Assembly (NCBI GenBank): GCA_002205965.3 | Contig: NADL03000641.1 | Location: 310,001-374,000, forward strand | Direction of reading: 5' to 3' | Source: Kappaphycus alvarezii | Lineage: Eukaryota; Rhodophyta; Florideophyceae; Gigartinales; Solieriaceae | Length of the DNA: 64,000 nt | Part shown: positions 1-12,600 of the stretch, one piece after another | Position numbering within the stretch: the stretch's first letter is position 1 | Layout: each line of letters opens with the position of its first letter | Notes under the pieces: generated by a model | What the model saw: the letters and a program-made list of their open reading frames with translations, nothing else | Told to the model about the DNA's origin: nothing | The model's database searches: none | Translations under genes and position numbers: made by a program

Positions 1-2250
1 TTCCGTCATCCCCGGTGTACCCAGTGGCCGGCCTACCCGGTATTCTGCTGGTGAAGCTGGGATAATTATGAGTTAGTACCGATTCTGGGTTTCAAGCAAA
101 AGTATCCGACTTTGTCACCGCCTCCGGAGGGCGGATACCATTCACCTATTCCGGTACAGTGGGGTGAGTAAGTCGTTGCTAGGGGAGGCTTGCTACCAAT
201 GCCGGTCCCGGATTAACTCATTGAGCTGTCCGTGTCGGCACCTCCTCGCACACCATCCTCCGGACCACACTTGTAATCTCGCCCGCCCGGTTCCGATGCG
301 ATGCAACAAGTTGAAGGACCTTTGAAGGATCCTGTGGTTGAAAATGCAGCTCCAGTGAACCCTTTGGGACCCCTCGGAACAATTTGGTAGAGGCTCCTGG
401 TCCTTCGAACGATGGGAACCGTGTGGGTGCAGTACCCATGGAGATCACGGCCGTCCCGTCGGCACCAATTTTTAAGTGTTTCAACGTTCCTTAGTTGCGC
501 AGCGTGCCAATTCCCACCGAGCTCATCCACACTTCTTCGCCTTCGGTGGGTTCCGTCCGAAAGAGTCACTCCGTATAACCCTTGGCCTCTGGTGAGTTTC
601 AAGGTTCACCGCGCGGACAGAAGCTACTACCAGAGCAGGGCCAGGAAACCGGGCTCTGTCCGACACCTGTTACTGTAGTGGGTAATTCCGAACGGCAGGT
701 TCCTCCTCGAAGTGCGGCGACACCGACCGGACACGTTGATAGTCAGGGAGCCGCTATCTCTCTTCAGGGTACCGGTTCCCCTTCCTTTATCTTACCACCG
801 GCTCTTGCTCACCTACCCTCTGGTTAAGATACGGACGGTTCTTCCAAAGCAGACACTTGACTTGTCCAACGCGCGGTAGTTGAACCTATGGGCTCTGTTT
901 CATCCGAAACTGTTTTTCTTCTGCGAGAGTTTCAAGCGGTCTGCCGTCATAATAATCGTGCTTTTCCCGACGCAAGTCTTCTTCAGCTCCCCAAAGCCTA
1001 ATTGAGCTCGACTGTTATCGAGGGATCATTTCTGACCTTAGTGAATCCATCAGTACTCGAGAGACCCCTCTGGACACACTTTCCGAATCGGAAGAGCCGA
1101 GGAGGGGTACCAAGCGTAGGCGCCAGTAGCACTCTCCCTCTACAATAGTTCAATTGAGCATGATTACCGATTCCGTATCGTATAATTACTTGCATGTGAG
1201 CCTGAAAAGTAAAATCATTTTTTTGCGTACTTCTTTCAAGGCCTTGTACTTCCTTGCCTGAACAAAACCCTTTTTCAACCAACTGTTCATTTCCAATCGC
1301 CTATAACTTCCAAAATAGAGTACCGTTTCGGGTTCTCTCAAAACCATAGTGATGGGTTCTTGGTTTAAAATTTCATGTTCAAGGCTTCCCAACTCATGCC
1401 GTTTCGGAGATATCCAACAAACTGTGTCGCGATTTTCCGAAATATAGGTTCCGTGAGGATCCGATTTGGGTCAATAAAGCTCCCGAAAGCCTCCCACTTC
1501 TTCTCTGTGGGAGGAGGATTGGCACTAGACTGTACAGTAATCAATCCAATCGGACAGACCGTTTAACGACAAAGGCGGATTGCTTCAAGACGCATCCAAT
1601 CAGGTGGCCCTCACCAACTCGTACAGAAAACATACACCCTGTCACATTCCATTCGGGTGTTTACAGTGCACTCATTTAGCCTCCATAGGCTGGTTTTACA
1701 TGATTTCTGGCAGGATTGTACAGTATATCCTTTCTTCTTAATATTGTCGAGCTGATCCTTGTGTATGCCGTTCGGGAAACTCAATAAACTTCATATGTCT
1801 GCCCATGCTGCTCCGGGGCCATTTCACAGTCTTTCCCGCTTGGTTAACCCGTTTGGGACTTCAATACCCTCCTAGGGAGACTATGTCCGATTTTGGCGAA
1901 ACTGACGTCTCTTACCCCCTCTTTAGCGCGGCGGCTCCGTCAACGCCAATAGTGTCGTATGTAGTTTTTCGGTAAATCCGCCAGCGGGTTCAAATATATC
2001 TTCCCACGGGCTGTAACCAAATCAACGAACTCAGTACTAGATGCTAATCGGTTTTTTGCGGTGTGTCACGATTTTTTCAACGACAATTTTTTCATTGTCC
2101 GTATCGCAAGGTAGTACAGATGATTCCGGGTGCTGTGATAAACTAGGGATAGAAATAGGGCCATCCGACTGGCGAGTCTGAACTTTATCTATTGATGAAG
2201 ACCTTGAAACAGGGAGGCGGCCGCTCGGGACCTTAGTTACTAGATCGATA
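1..2250 (-). mobile_element. unresolved degenerate element remains
   Basis: No intact gene is visible here. On the minus strand around 480-600 a short stretch (SDGT...VDELGG.WHAAQLR) resembles the C-terminal tail of Ty3/Gypsy integrases, which commonly end with a similar HxxxLR pattern. The rest, about 700-2250, gives only short frames in all six readings and I recognise no domain. It lies downstream of the integrase of the neighbouring minus-strand Gypsy element, so it may be that element's 3' part or another older copy. No terminal repeat pair was found by eye. Assignment to Gypsy is an inference from a short motif. Confidence 0.35.
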
Positions 2251-2299
2251 CTGACCGGGATTTATAAACCATCCTGATAAATATAGACGACCGACTCGG

Positions 2300-5200
2300 T
2301 AACGGACTTCACCTCATAGGGCCCTTTCATACGAGGTAAAAGCTTTTTACGTCCCTCATTGAGTCCAGTTTCTTCATCCTCCGTTTGTCTCGTAAATTTA
2401 TCCCGTTCGGCACGTTGTGCAGGACGTAGAGCCCTGAAGGGTGGTCAACAAAGACTTGATCCCCGGAACGTAGAACCGGTCGGAACCTAACCTTGCGTTC
2501 GAAGTCCTCTTTGTCCCTCTCCTGTGCAGCGCTCATCTTCAAATTTGCTTTTTGCAAAGCGTAGCTAAGTCTATGCATCGTAGGAATTGTTAGCTACACA
2601 GGCGCCAGCCGTTCGTCCGTGGCGGAATCCGAGACTCGTTCAGTTGCTCCTGTGATGGTCAAACTCGGAGTATGCCTGGTCAGAACTAGATAAAATGGAT
2701 TAGTTCTCGTAACTCGGTGCACCTGCATTTTTATGCATAGGTTGGAGTTTGTAAATAAAAAACCCAGCGTGTTTTATGCTCCCCGAATTAATGGCGAAGT
2801 CGCTGCACTATAGTATTTTTAAACAGTTCGCTTTGTCCATTTGTTTGCGGATGGTAAGCCGAGGTTTAAAAATGACAGAAGCCCGGCATACTGCAAACTG
2901 AGTCGAAGAACTTGGTAGTAAAATGCTTCCCGTTGTCTGCTAGAACGTATAGGGGCGCCCCATACGAATAAACCCAGTGGTCTAAGAATGGTGAAGCTAG
3001 TACCGAAGCGATAATAGTTTGCAATGTAATGCAGCTATTGAGCTTAGAGAGGCGGTCGTTGATTACGAGAAAAAGACGAATCCACGAGTAGTTTTCCTTA
3101 GCGGACCGAGTATATCCATGGCGACGAACTCTAGAGGACCGCTTACTGGAAACAGTTTCATAAACGGCTGTAACTTCCATACAAGGCCCTGATTACGTGC
3201 ACAGCTATCACAGTCCCGGACGGTCGTGAATACATCATTACCCATTTGCGGCCAGTAGTGTTCTCTGCAAAGAGAATACTACACCCTAATACCGCCTGGA
3301 GGACCGGCCAATCTTGGATAGTGTTTCGTATGCCACAACACAACCGAGCGCGGAGAGACTGCGGAAAAACCCTCTTTACAGCTCCAAATAGTTGTTACTT
3401 TCGAATCAGAATACCAGAATACCGTACCAGTCATAGTCATATTGAGACCCACGGTGACCGCCTTGGCTTTCTATCGACAAAAGTCGTCTTTAGCCAGATC
3501 AATCTGAAACTCCTCGACCGTAAACGTGTTTGGCGGTGCTTTTCTATCCGCCACAGCCATGACTTCATGAATACCAATTATCCTAGACTCACAGAATTCG
3601 GAATTCCAAAAGACGACAACAGCACCATGATGATCCAGAATACTGTCATGTCGTGCGTTTCCCGGATCTACATTGCTTTCAATAATAAAACATGGTATCT
3701 CGTAGTCGATATCCGTGTCGCATTCACCTTCTGTTCGGAGTTGCGATACACCATCAGCAAGTTGATGCTCTATAACCTGACGTTATTCCACATCATATTC
3801 GTACTCCACTAAACGTAGACGCCATGGTGCTAACCGTCCGTATGCATCCGCGAAATTTAGAATATAGCGTACGGCATTGTTATCCGTTCGGAGAGTAAAC
3901 TCGTCACCATAAAGATACGTGCATAGTGTAATAATTACCCAGAATAAAGCTAGGCATTCCTTCTCATTTGTATATTAGTGTTTTCCCGAACTGTTTAAAC
4001 TTCTACTCCAGTATCCAAGGAGTTGTTTATCTCCGTTCGGTTTTTCTTGTAATAGCGTGCATTCAACTTGGTATTCACAAGCGTCTGTTTCCAACGTGTG
4101 GTGACAACTGAGACGGGGTAGAGATAGAATCGGAGGCGAGATTGGTTCCTCCTTTACATCAATAAAGGATTGATATTCTTCATTAGTTAGTACCTAGAAT
4201 GGCATCGACGGCTAAGTTTGCAATCACCAGGAAACGAACTCTTGTTTTAAATTTGCCGAGGCTGAAATTGAACAGAAGAGTACCTAAGCACCGCATAAGT
4301 TATTTAGAAGCATCCAGCATAGAAATAGTGGAAACCGGACGGATTGAGGATCTCCATGAGTTGTAGAGTACCCTAAAATTGATAATATAGGGGCCCACAC
4401 CGGTATCTAGTACATTAATGGGAAGCATCACCAACGAATAATTAATTCCGGCTATCATCGAAGCCTTATAATTCCTTTCCCTGAATAAACATACAGGATC
4501 ACCAATATCGGTATTGAAATACTGAAGAGTTTCATCCAAGAGGGGAAAGGACAGCCGTTTCTTCGTCCACAGGAAGTTTTGGGAATTCCAAAGCGGAAAC
4601 GAAGACTCCTCTACAAGTTTACGTGGTCGCTTTACATGGTGACTCCTTCTACCTGATCTGGTACGAGTAGTTTATCTCAATACTGGGTCTCCACGATATT
4701 CATTGAACTCTTTTGTCCAGACTGAGTATTACCGCGAGGGGTGGCTATATTTGGATCGTTGCTATTCATTACGAAGCGACGGTAGTTCTGCGAACGAATT
4801 TGTATCAACTTCGACCTGTCGGACTCTTTCAAGTACGGGCCCACACTGTGCCCCGGGTCCAAGCGAAGACGACAGTAAGGAGGACGCGTTCGTTTCTGAA
4901 TACCGGACACAGGACTTGAGTATTGCTTGAAGTACTATGCGGTGTCGGCTTTCGCGCTTGTTGTCGAGAGGTGGATGCCATTGGGGATGCAGGAATCGAC
5001 GGGTAAAAACCAGATGGTGGGGATGAGTAAGTAGTTTCACTTGCCCCCCGCTGTTCACTAGTTGTCGGTGCCAGTACCTCCAGGTCTTCATCCCGCTCGG
5101 TGACAGATAAATTTCATCTCTTAACGAGTACTCGATAATTAATGCTTTCACCGGTCGGTCGCGGGGTTGAAAACGAATCTTCTTCCGAATCGGGTATGCT

Positions 5201-6600
5201 GTCGCGGCAATTGATGGTTTTGATACGACTGCTCTCTCCCCAAACAGTTGCATGATTAACCACCGTTGGGTAGTCCGCACCAGGATGCGTAGCAAGGTAC
5301 AAACGGACTTGTTTTCATGTAGATGGTAACAGTCCATCCACAAAGAGCGACTTCAATCTCCGATCGGAAAACACAGTACCTCAATGGGGAGCTTTATCCC
5401 ATAATATCCGAGAATTTCCCTCTTTGGTCATTAAAAAACTCTGTAAGAAGTTTACGACGTCCGAATAGGCCACAGGTATTCCCTTATCGGTCTTTCAAGT
5501 CTGTGACATTAATTGGACTACTTCTTCGTAGCTCCTTAACAACTCATGCTGGTGCTTGTCGATAGCCATAGAACTGCCAGTCATTCTTATTTGCAAGAGC
5601 CGTTCTTCCTTTCCGGTCAGACAGAATTAGAAGCACCACATTGCAGCCGGTTCCGGAACTCTGTTGTTGTTAAAAGTGTCCTTGAACTTATAAAGAAAGT
5701 TCAAAACCGCTATCGGGTCGGGTCTAGAGAAGACGTGAAGCTTCATCTGTACGTCCAGTTTCTTTCCAAACTTGGTCATACTTTTTGACAGACTATGGTA
5801 ATCCGCCGTTCGGAGCTGCAACCGTTAGCTCTGGAAGTCCACCGCCTTGTTGAACAATTCTTTCAACGGTTTCAGCGACTTGGTAGTACGCTGACCTTTT
5901 TTTACGGCGACTGTAGATGTCCGAATTGGTTAAGAATGAGCTAGATGAGCTCAAGGACTCCGAACCGGATGAAGAGTCGTCATTTGTGTCGTGAAGACGC
6001 CTCCTGCACGACCCCTTCTTATCCTTCTTCCTCGAGCTACCGCTTCGGCTCTTCTTCCTGCGCCTTTCAAAACTGTCAGAATCTGAGTCGTAACTTGAAT
6101 CAGATTCTGACCGAAGGTGTTTCGAACGAAGTTTCGATTTGTGTTTCTTTTTACCGCCACGGAAATGGGGGTGATCATCATCACATTCACTGCGTCCACG
6201 ACAGTCTGCATGGGAACTTGACCCCTCATCATCAGAGCCTCGTCCACCAACCGGTGTAACCGAAGGAGATGGTTATACATCCATGGTGTCCCCATCTCCT
6301 CCCGTGGGATTGGTACTTTTCCAGTTTCGGTCAATAGTACTTGGGAATGCCCTGACGTGCTTCGTAAACTCCTGTCACTATGTCCCATATCGTGACTACT
6401 TGTGTTTTCTTTGTCCGGCATGTTGGCGAAGCGCCTCATCAGTTCTGTCTTCTCCTCCCTTAGGTATGTCATAACCAATGATTCTGCCCACTCGGCCATA
6501 ATATTGTAAACCCTTGGGGGCATATGTGTCTCCATTACCGAACCGATATGATCTTTCACCTCTTGCGTCACCTCTCCTTGTACTTATGCCTGCAATTCCG
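2300..6600 (-). mobile_element. Ty3/Gypsy LTR retrotransposon, old and broken (copy A)
   Basis: Parts recognised on the minus strand, from 5' to 3': a gag-like region (about 5950-6570, charged and helical), an aspartic protease tail ending in AVDAILGTN (about 4200-4540), an RNase H domain with the Gypsy motif FTLRTDNNAVRYIL followed by GRLAPWRLRLVEYEYDV (about 3760-4110), an integrase zinc finger and core (CDSCARNQ; FVAMDILGPL; LADNGKHF) between about 2870 and 3245, and an integrase tail at about 2330-2580. The order fits Ty3/Gypsy (PR-RT-RH-IN). It is a fossil with many breaks, at least ten, and not all parts were found. No LTR pair was identified, so its true ends and age cannot be set beyond 'old'. 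Confidence 0.8.
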
Positions 6601-7698
6601 AACGGATCTTTTCCTCCATTTCAAGCCTCACCGCCTCGAATTCCATACGTATTTGCCGACCTGCGATATCCATCACGCGGGGAAGACCTCGCTGTTTATC
6701 CAGTGGGTCCTCCCCGACTTTACCGGCGGGGTAGCAAACAAAGAATATCGGGCAGGAGTACTCGGCATTACTGCACTGGATGTAGCCGGTTCCCGAGACG
6801 TATCTTTCAAATACCGTTCAGGTTCCTCGAGTGGCTTCATCAATGCGGAAGGAGCACTGCGCATGCTGTAGGAAGACTGAGAGCCTTCCGTATGGTCAAC
6901 AGGGATTGATATATTGGAACTCAGTCTCTTTTCTTGAAAATACTAGACGGGAAAAGTGATTTTCAACTCAACCTTCTCTTATTTTCCGATAGAGTCTCTT
7001 CCCGATGGCTAGAAACGAACGGGATAACCCAAACAGCTTCCGGGTCGGGAGAAAAAGATGAGTTATAATACCGGTAGGTTCACCTGTACTACTTCGCAGA
7101 CGTCTCCGGTCGGTAGAACAAGGGTCTCAGTAGCGTGATAGAGCTTGGGATGTCAAGGCCTCAACCTAGGAAAACACCCGTTTTACTGATGCTATAAAGT
7201 TACTGTACCAGATCTTGACAGTAGTTGAAGTTAACTGAGAGTAAAGTTATACTGTAAAGATGTTAGATTGTTCACAGTGTTGACCTGTTTGAGGCCACGT
7301 GTCACGGTTGGCACTGTTACACGTAGGTGTGTCGTCCATTTAAACGTGTATCCCGATGGGTCCCGGTGGTCCACCTTAGCCGTAGGAAAGGTGTCCGTGG
7401 GTTGATTGGCCATTCTAGAGCTTCAAAAAATATAACAGTTAAGCTCCCCAGTCCACCCTCTAAAAACAATATCAAAACAGGGTGGCCAGCGCCATCAAAC
7501 CTGGGAACCCCCCTCGAGACCGAGGCGCCCCGAAAATGTTAACCGGGTACGTACTGTACGTCTCGGCCTGGTTCCAAAATTTATTGGCCGTTGAAACGCA
7601 GCCAGGGTGGGTAGCGCGTCATATGTCCGTGCACCCAGCATCGCTTGATCTCAAATTTTCCACCCTGTCCGCTCCCCCTCCCTCAAAATATATCCAAG
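6600..7698. other. non-coding sequence between elements
   Basis: Only short overlapping frames occur and none resembles a known domain. The stretch could include the 5' end of Gypsy copy A, but no long terminal repeat or primer-binding site could be recognised by eye. Confidence 0.4.
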
Positions 7699-7785
7699 AT
7701 TCCATATCTGTCCACTTGGCATTGTCACATAATCATTTCACTGGCCAATAAAAAAATAATCAAGAAAAACTTTGATGTAAAGGTG
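7699..7785 (+). repeat. left arm of a long inverted repeat
   Basis: About 85 bp that pairs with 9123-9210 on the opposite strand. Shared blocks include GGCATTGTCACATAATC, TAATCAAGAAAAA and GATGTAAAGGTG (ATGTAAAGGTG in the partner). A few mismatches and one-base gaps separate the arms, so the pair is old but clear. See the enclosed segment 7699-9210. Confidence 0.75.
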
Positions 7786-8199
7786 GGGGGGGATCCACAG
7801 TAGGCGTTGACACATAACGGGGCAACAAGTACAAATTGCACGGTAAAGTCCTCACGATTACCAGCCGGGTGTGGCCGAGTCTTAAGTAGGCCAGTGCAGT
7901 CACCATACCGGCCCCTACCTCGACATCAACCACCTATCCCGGCCTTTTCATCAACTCTCCCCTCACCTTTCATATCCCGTTTCACCTTCACCTTTTCCTC
8001 TCCCTTATCCCTCCGAGATCATCGCCTCTCCTTCAACATACCGCCCCTATGCACATCTCCCGTCAACTCTCCATCCCCTTCCAGCACTGACAACCTGGAT
8101 AATCTTTTTTATTCTTGTGGCGGCCATCGTGGAATATCTAGGTCGAGTTATGTGCCGCTTTTTGAGTGATTTCTTGTTTTGTTACGGCCATAGGACAAA

Positions 8200-9073
8200 A
8201 TGGCCGATCATGAGCGAGAGGAATACGTCAAGAATTTGCCGGACAGCCCGGACAGATCGAAAAAGCCGATACGCGATACTGTACATTCTTCTGGAGTAGA
8301 CACCGCGAGTAGGAGTCCTTTGTTAGCAGCAAAGGAAATGGTCAAGTCTCGACGGGATTTTCGCACAAGTCGGATGAACACTTCCCGAACCAGAGCCGCG
8401 TTGGTCAAATTTCCTCGTAGCAACTGGCAGTGGTAAAGGATGATGACAGTTCACAGGACTTAGATGCTGTTGCCGATACGATCGCAAAGCGCAAGGGTGG
8501 CAGCGGCCCAGGAGTGGTGCGAATGTCGGCTCTGGGTGCCGCGTCGAAACCAACTGTGGCCGACCCCAGTGACTCAAGCGGTAGCGGTGAGGATAACAAT
8601 GCTTCACAATCCTTAAAGCGTGGCCGTTCGGTGGCTTCAGCTGTTAGTAGTGTTGAAAAATGGAAACCCCTTGAGGGAGGGAAGTTCAAAGGAGGCCAAT
8701 AAGAGAACAGATAACGTTGACTTCAAGTTGTTAAGCGGTCAATACATGGTGTTCAAGCCGTTGAGAGATGATTCAGATTCAAATGCCGAGCTAGAGAAGG
8801 ATTCTGGCCAAAAGAATTCAGTTAGAGCTACGCGCGTGGCTCGTAGCGGTAAAAAGGAAAGTTAAGAGGGTCACGCGAGCTACTGTATTGACAGCACATT
8901 CGGCCGAAGGGAAGCTTTCTCGATCATCAACGGCTCGGCGAGCGAGCGCGATTGCATCAGGCGATGGGAAACCTGGCAAATTGAAGCCTACGGGTCCTCA
9001 GCCAAGCCCTCTATCGTTGGTCATTGCCCATCCATCACAGCAATCAATCAAGTCGGAGCCAGCGGAAGCATGA
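8200..9073 (+). pseudogene. Ser/Lys-rich coding remnant inside the inverted-repeat segment
   Basis: Frames at 8200-8436, 8430-8702, 8620-8865 and 8888-9073 follow one another on the same strand and share a composition rich in Ser, Ala, Lys, Arg and Asp/Glu (for example DSSGSGEDNNASQ, SLKRGRSVASAVS). The first begins with ATG (MADHEREEYVKNLPDSPD). Together they look like one disordered basic protein, broken several times, or the N-terminal part of an element's ORF1. No domain is recognised. It may belong with the tract that starts at about 9330, but the right inverted-repeat arm lies between them. Confidence 0.3.
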
Positions 9074-9122
9074 CGAGGTGATTTTACAAACACGGCTTTG
9101 GTTCTACTGTACATCTCCACCT

Positions 9123-9210
9123 CACCTTTACATGAAAATTTTTTCTTGATTATGTTTTAATTGGTCAGTGACAAGATTATGTGACAATGCCATGTGGCCA
9201 GGTATGGAAT
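9123..9210 (-). repeat. right arm of a long inverted repeat
   Basis: Inverted partner of 7699-7785. It ends in CATGTGGCCAGGTATGGAAT, which pairs with the ATTCCATATCTGTCC start of the left arm. Confidence 0.75.
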
Positions 9211-9329
9211 TGTCGTTTGTCGGGTCGGGTGCAAAGTTATTTGCGTCGCCCTAGAAAGCGGGGGCTAGTTGGTCGTCGACTCCACCGACTCCCCCGAACC
9301 GGTCAGTCGAGATAATAAACTTGATTTAT

Positions 9330-11580
9330 TCCGATGGCGGAGGGAGTCCGCCTTCAAAACTCATGGCCAAAGTTTCTCCAAGTGCTTTTATGGGTTATTG
9401 ATCGGTGTGGCCAGGTAAGAGTGGAAATACTCCAAAATATACTGCACGCGGACCGTTTGCAGAATACTTGGCCAAGCACTCTGAACTGGCACCGCCACCT
9501 CCTGTCAGTTTTCCTCAAGCAAGCACATCGAGTCCCGAATCGCAACAAATGGCACCTTTCGTGTCGGTCGGTCCCAAGCTCTCTCAAAACTCCGGTCAGC
9601 GAACTTGTGAGAATCCTGCAGTGAACCTTCATCAAGATGAACCGTTTTTTAAGGAGCCAGAAGTGGATTTTGAGCATATGGGAACGGATCAGTCTCCCTG
9701 AACATATGGAATCGGGCAGTTCAACCTCGGACGATCGATGTTGGTCCCAACAAGGGTGCTCAGCGTCTAGCGGCATTGTCCAAGTTCTTTCGAACTCCTC
9801 CTGCCGATGGCCGCACAGATATTTTGCCGTTTAACCGTATGATCGGCAGAGCTCTCATCCGTCCTCCAGGGATTCCTGACCAAGATTATCCTGATGTTTT
9901 CAGGACGGGGTTGGCGAGTAATTGGCATGTGACTCCCATGCGAATGACCTTTGACCAAGCTAAGTATTGGCGCTATACGAAGCAAGACGTTCGGCGGTTG
10001 ACAAACGATGATGTGGCAAATGCACTCGCGCGCTTCGAAAAGTACATGGAATGTGCGGGTCCTTTGTATATTATCCCTCAGAACTTCACGTCGGATCGCA
10101 AATTTCTTTTTCACCCGGATCATGCGGCCTTTCTCGAGGCTTGCGTGATATACTTCGCTGGCCAGCACGGTTCAACGATGATCGCTGGCCGATCTTACAA
10201 TCGACCGTTGCCTCGCATGGACAATCACGGTGCTCTGAATCGCGTCTAGACTTTAACTCGAGCGGCCAACCATGCCATGAGCATTATTATGGACGCGTAA
10301 GACTGTATTTCTGTGGCCGACTTTAATGGACGTCCTGGTTGACGTCCGCCCGCAGAAACCATTGACTAAGATATCATCGCGTTGGCCGTCTTTTTAAGGT
10401 CAATATGGCTCGTATTGGGCCTCCAATCTTGACAACCCCTATCGAAGCATTTTTTGGTGTGGGGCCGATAAATTCACTGAAGAAATACGTTAGCAATACC
10501 GGGACGAGCTGAAGTTAGACTTGGACATCAAGATTTTTATGGTCGTTGATTATCACACCCGGTTCTAGAAGTGAATCTACTTCTATCCTTAGAGTTAATT
10601 AGGTCTTTTGACCTCACCAATCGCGTGGTTCTTGATTTCTGTGGCCAATTTGTCGGCCAAGGCATCAAAGCAGGGTTGCACTCTCTCCATGCTTTGTTGG
10701 AAGCGATGTGGGCGTCCAACGCGAGTCCAAAGCACTACTTCAGCAAGTTAATCTTTGGCTAATTATCCGGCGCAGCACTTTACTAGGGCTTTGAGATCCA
10801 GGAGGGCAGCAAATTGCGTCATAATAACTCATTCGGCGCACAGGTGGCCCATCCAAAAACTCTTGTTCCGGCCAACATGCTCCATTCCCTGGACGAGTTG
10901 CCTCGCGTTACAATGTGTCCAGTGTGCATTGAAAATTGTCCTCTAGGCCAACTATTGGCTCGTTTCGATACTGCTCTGGTCAACAAAGAGTCGGCCGTGA
11001 ATAACCATGGTGCTGTGTGTCCGTCGCAAGCCGTGACTGTCGATGACTTTGCTTTTCTGATTGAATAACGACTCAATCGTGAAGAGGTCCTCCTTCGCGA
11101 AACTGATCGGTTTACATCGCCTCTTGTTCTATCTCTAGAAGGTCAAGTGGCGGTCGGGCGTGAGTTTGGCCAAGGTTGCGGTGAATTGAACGCAATCCTC
11201 AATCAGTTGGAAAACGCGTGAAACAACTTGGAGAAGATGGACTCGCTTGGTCGTAGAAAGGAGTAGGATAATGCGCGTTTGCGAAACAAGATACCCCTCA
11301 CGCAGCAGTTCACAGTGTCTGTCGAGGAGCTGGAGCAATACACTGACGCTGTGAGGCGTTTCGAAACGGTCAGGTAAACATCCTCGACTCGAAACGGTCA
11401 AGGCCGTTTCCAGACGCCTCATAATGACCTCGTCAATCAGCTGGCCAAGATCCTCAAACCACGATGGACGGCGGGCGTAAACCGTACGATTCTGAATAGG
11501 TAGCTGTAGGGAGCGTCGTAGGAATGCGGTGGCCAAATTGACTTGATAAAATTTCCTTCTTCCATGTATGTCCATGGCCA
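9330..11580 (+). pseudogene. plus-strand coding tract of unknown family, broken
   Basis: A run of plus-strand frames reads as one protein of perhaps 500-700 residues with several breaks. The best part, 9750-10250, is about 160 residues with an evenly mixed, folded-looking composition (DILPFNRMIGRALIRPPG; DQAKYWRYTKQDVRRLTNDD; FLFHPDHAAFLEACVIYFAG). A second part, about 10570-11070, carries Cys residues that could bind metal (CPVCIENCP, later HGAVC). The last part, about 11090-11400, is Glu/Leu/Asn-rich and could form a coiled coil. I recognise no known domain. Context (transposon-rich, next to a minus-strand Gypsy element lying tail to it) suggests a mobile-element ORF such as a gag-like protein, but no polymerase follows on this strand. 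Confidence 0.4.
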
Positions 11581-11639
11581 TTGATGTTCAGCCAAACTTC
11601 CTTTTTGTCTTCCCCCGTTCAACTCTTTCATGTCTCCGT

Positions 11640-12600
11640 CTTCAATGACTCACAGTAAAAAATCCTCCATATCAAAACTGCAGCAACTTCGGCATCAACA
11701 TCAACTTGTTGAGGGCCAACTAATCAGTTATTCTCAAGTTGGCCGATCTAAAAAGTGTTTGGCACCTTTTTAGTGGTTAAGATCAATACTTAATTAACCT
11801 TATATTACTTTATAGTTAGTATCCTTGTTAGCGATTAGTATCCTTAGGCTAGTACATCAGTAAATAAGAGTCCGATAATCTCACCGACTCTTTGGAATCC
11901 GGTAAATCCGAGGCTGAAAATTTCATATCCAAAATTATTGCGCGTGTAGTGTTCCTTTCTTTCGTTCCACAGTCCAACTTCCAAAAAGGAAGACGGATGC
12001 ACTTATTATGAAAACAATATTGCGTTTTTGACCCCTTTTATCACTTTTTACCGATCATGATAAGGCGGGCCGAAAATTACTCTAACCTATGAACAAACCA
12101 CAGCAATTCAAAACTTATAAATAAAAAACAGAACATGGTGCAACAAAATACAGTGGAACCAATTACACACAAGCAAGGGAAAATGTTTCACACCCACTGT
12201 GGCCATCAATCCCCAAACGTCCACGACGTTGGCCGTTGTTTGCGCACATACCTCCGACACACCTCTTCCCCTCTTGCTCTTCTTTCCATGTCTCTTTCCC
12301 ATTTTAATCGCCCCTTGACAATAGCTACAATCGTTGCCACATGAATTTGTATGTCCAGGGCGTCCAATTACTATCGGAAGGCGAGCTGGGGCGACCCAGC
12401 AAGGAACGAAAAGAAAAAAGGCAAAAAGCTACCCAGTGCCTCCCTTTCTCCTGCGTTGGCGCCCCGCGGACGCTTTCATATGCCTGCTTGGCGTCTGCGA
12501 GCGAGGAAAGCGGACAAAAGATTGTAGGATATAGAGCCGCGCTTCTCCCAGGTGGTTTCATCGTATCTTTACCACTTGATGTGGATATAAATTTGGTCAT
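11640..12600. other. non-coding spacer
   Basis: No frame of substance and no recognised repeat. It separates the plus-strand unknown tract from the 3' end of Gypsy copy B. Part of it could be the 3' terminal region of copy B, but no repeat partner was found near 17.3 kb. Confidence 0.4.

Larger units (their letters stand above)
7699..9210. mobile_element. segment bounded by ~85 bp inverted repeats (candidate DNA transposon)
   Basis: The two arms (7699-7785 and 9123-9210) are inverted copies, enclosing about 1.3 kb that is more GC-rich and contains a plus-strand coding-like tract. Inverted termini of this length are usual in some DNA transposons and foldback elements. No transposase signature (DDE/DDD) was recognised inside, and no convincing target-site duplication flanks the arms: the bases just outside (TATCCAAG on the left, TGTCGTTT on the right) do not match. 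It could be a non-autonomous element, or two terminal fragments of one element left in opposite orientation. Confidence 0.45.

Noticed and set aside
2866-3180. Functional integrase gene
   Set aside because: Part of a broken Gypsy fossil; listed only as a component of that element.
3246-3812. 188-codon plus-strand frame
   Set aside because: Antisense to the Gypsy RNase H/integrase region; no domain of its own.
9767-10168. Minus frame with EVLRDNIQ, like histone H4 KVLRDNIQ
   Set aside because: Only seven residues match, no other H4 features, and it is the reverse shadow of the better plus-strand coding tract.
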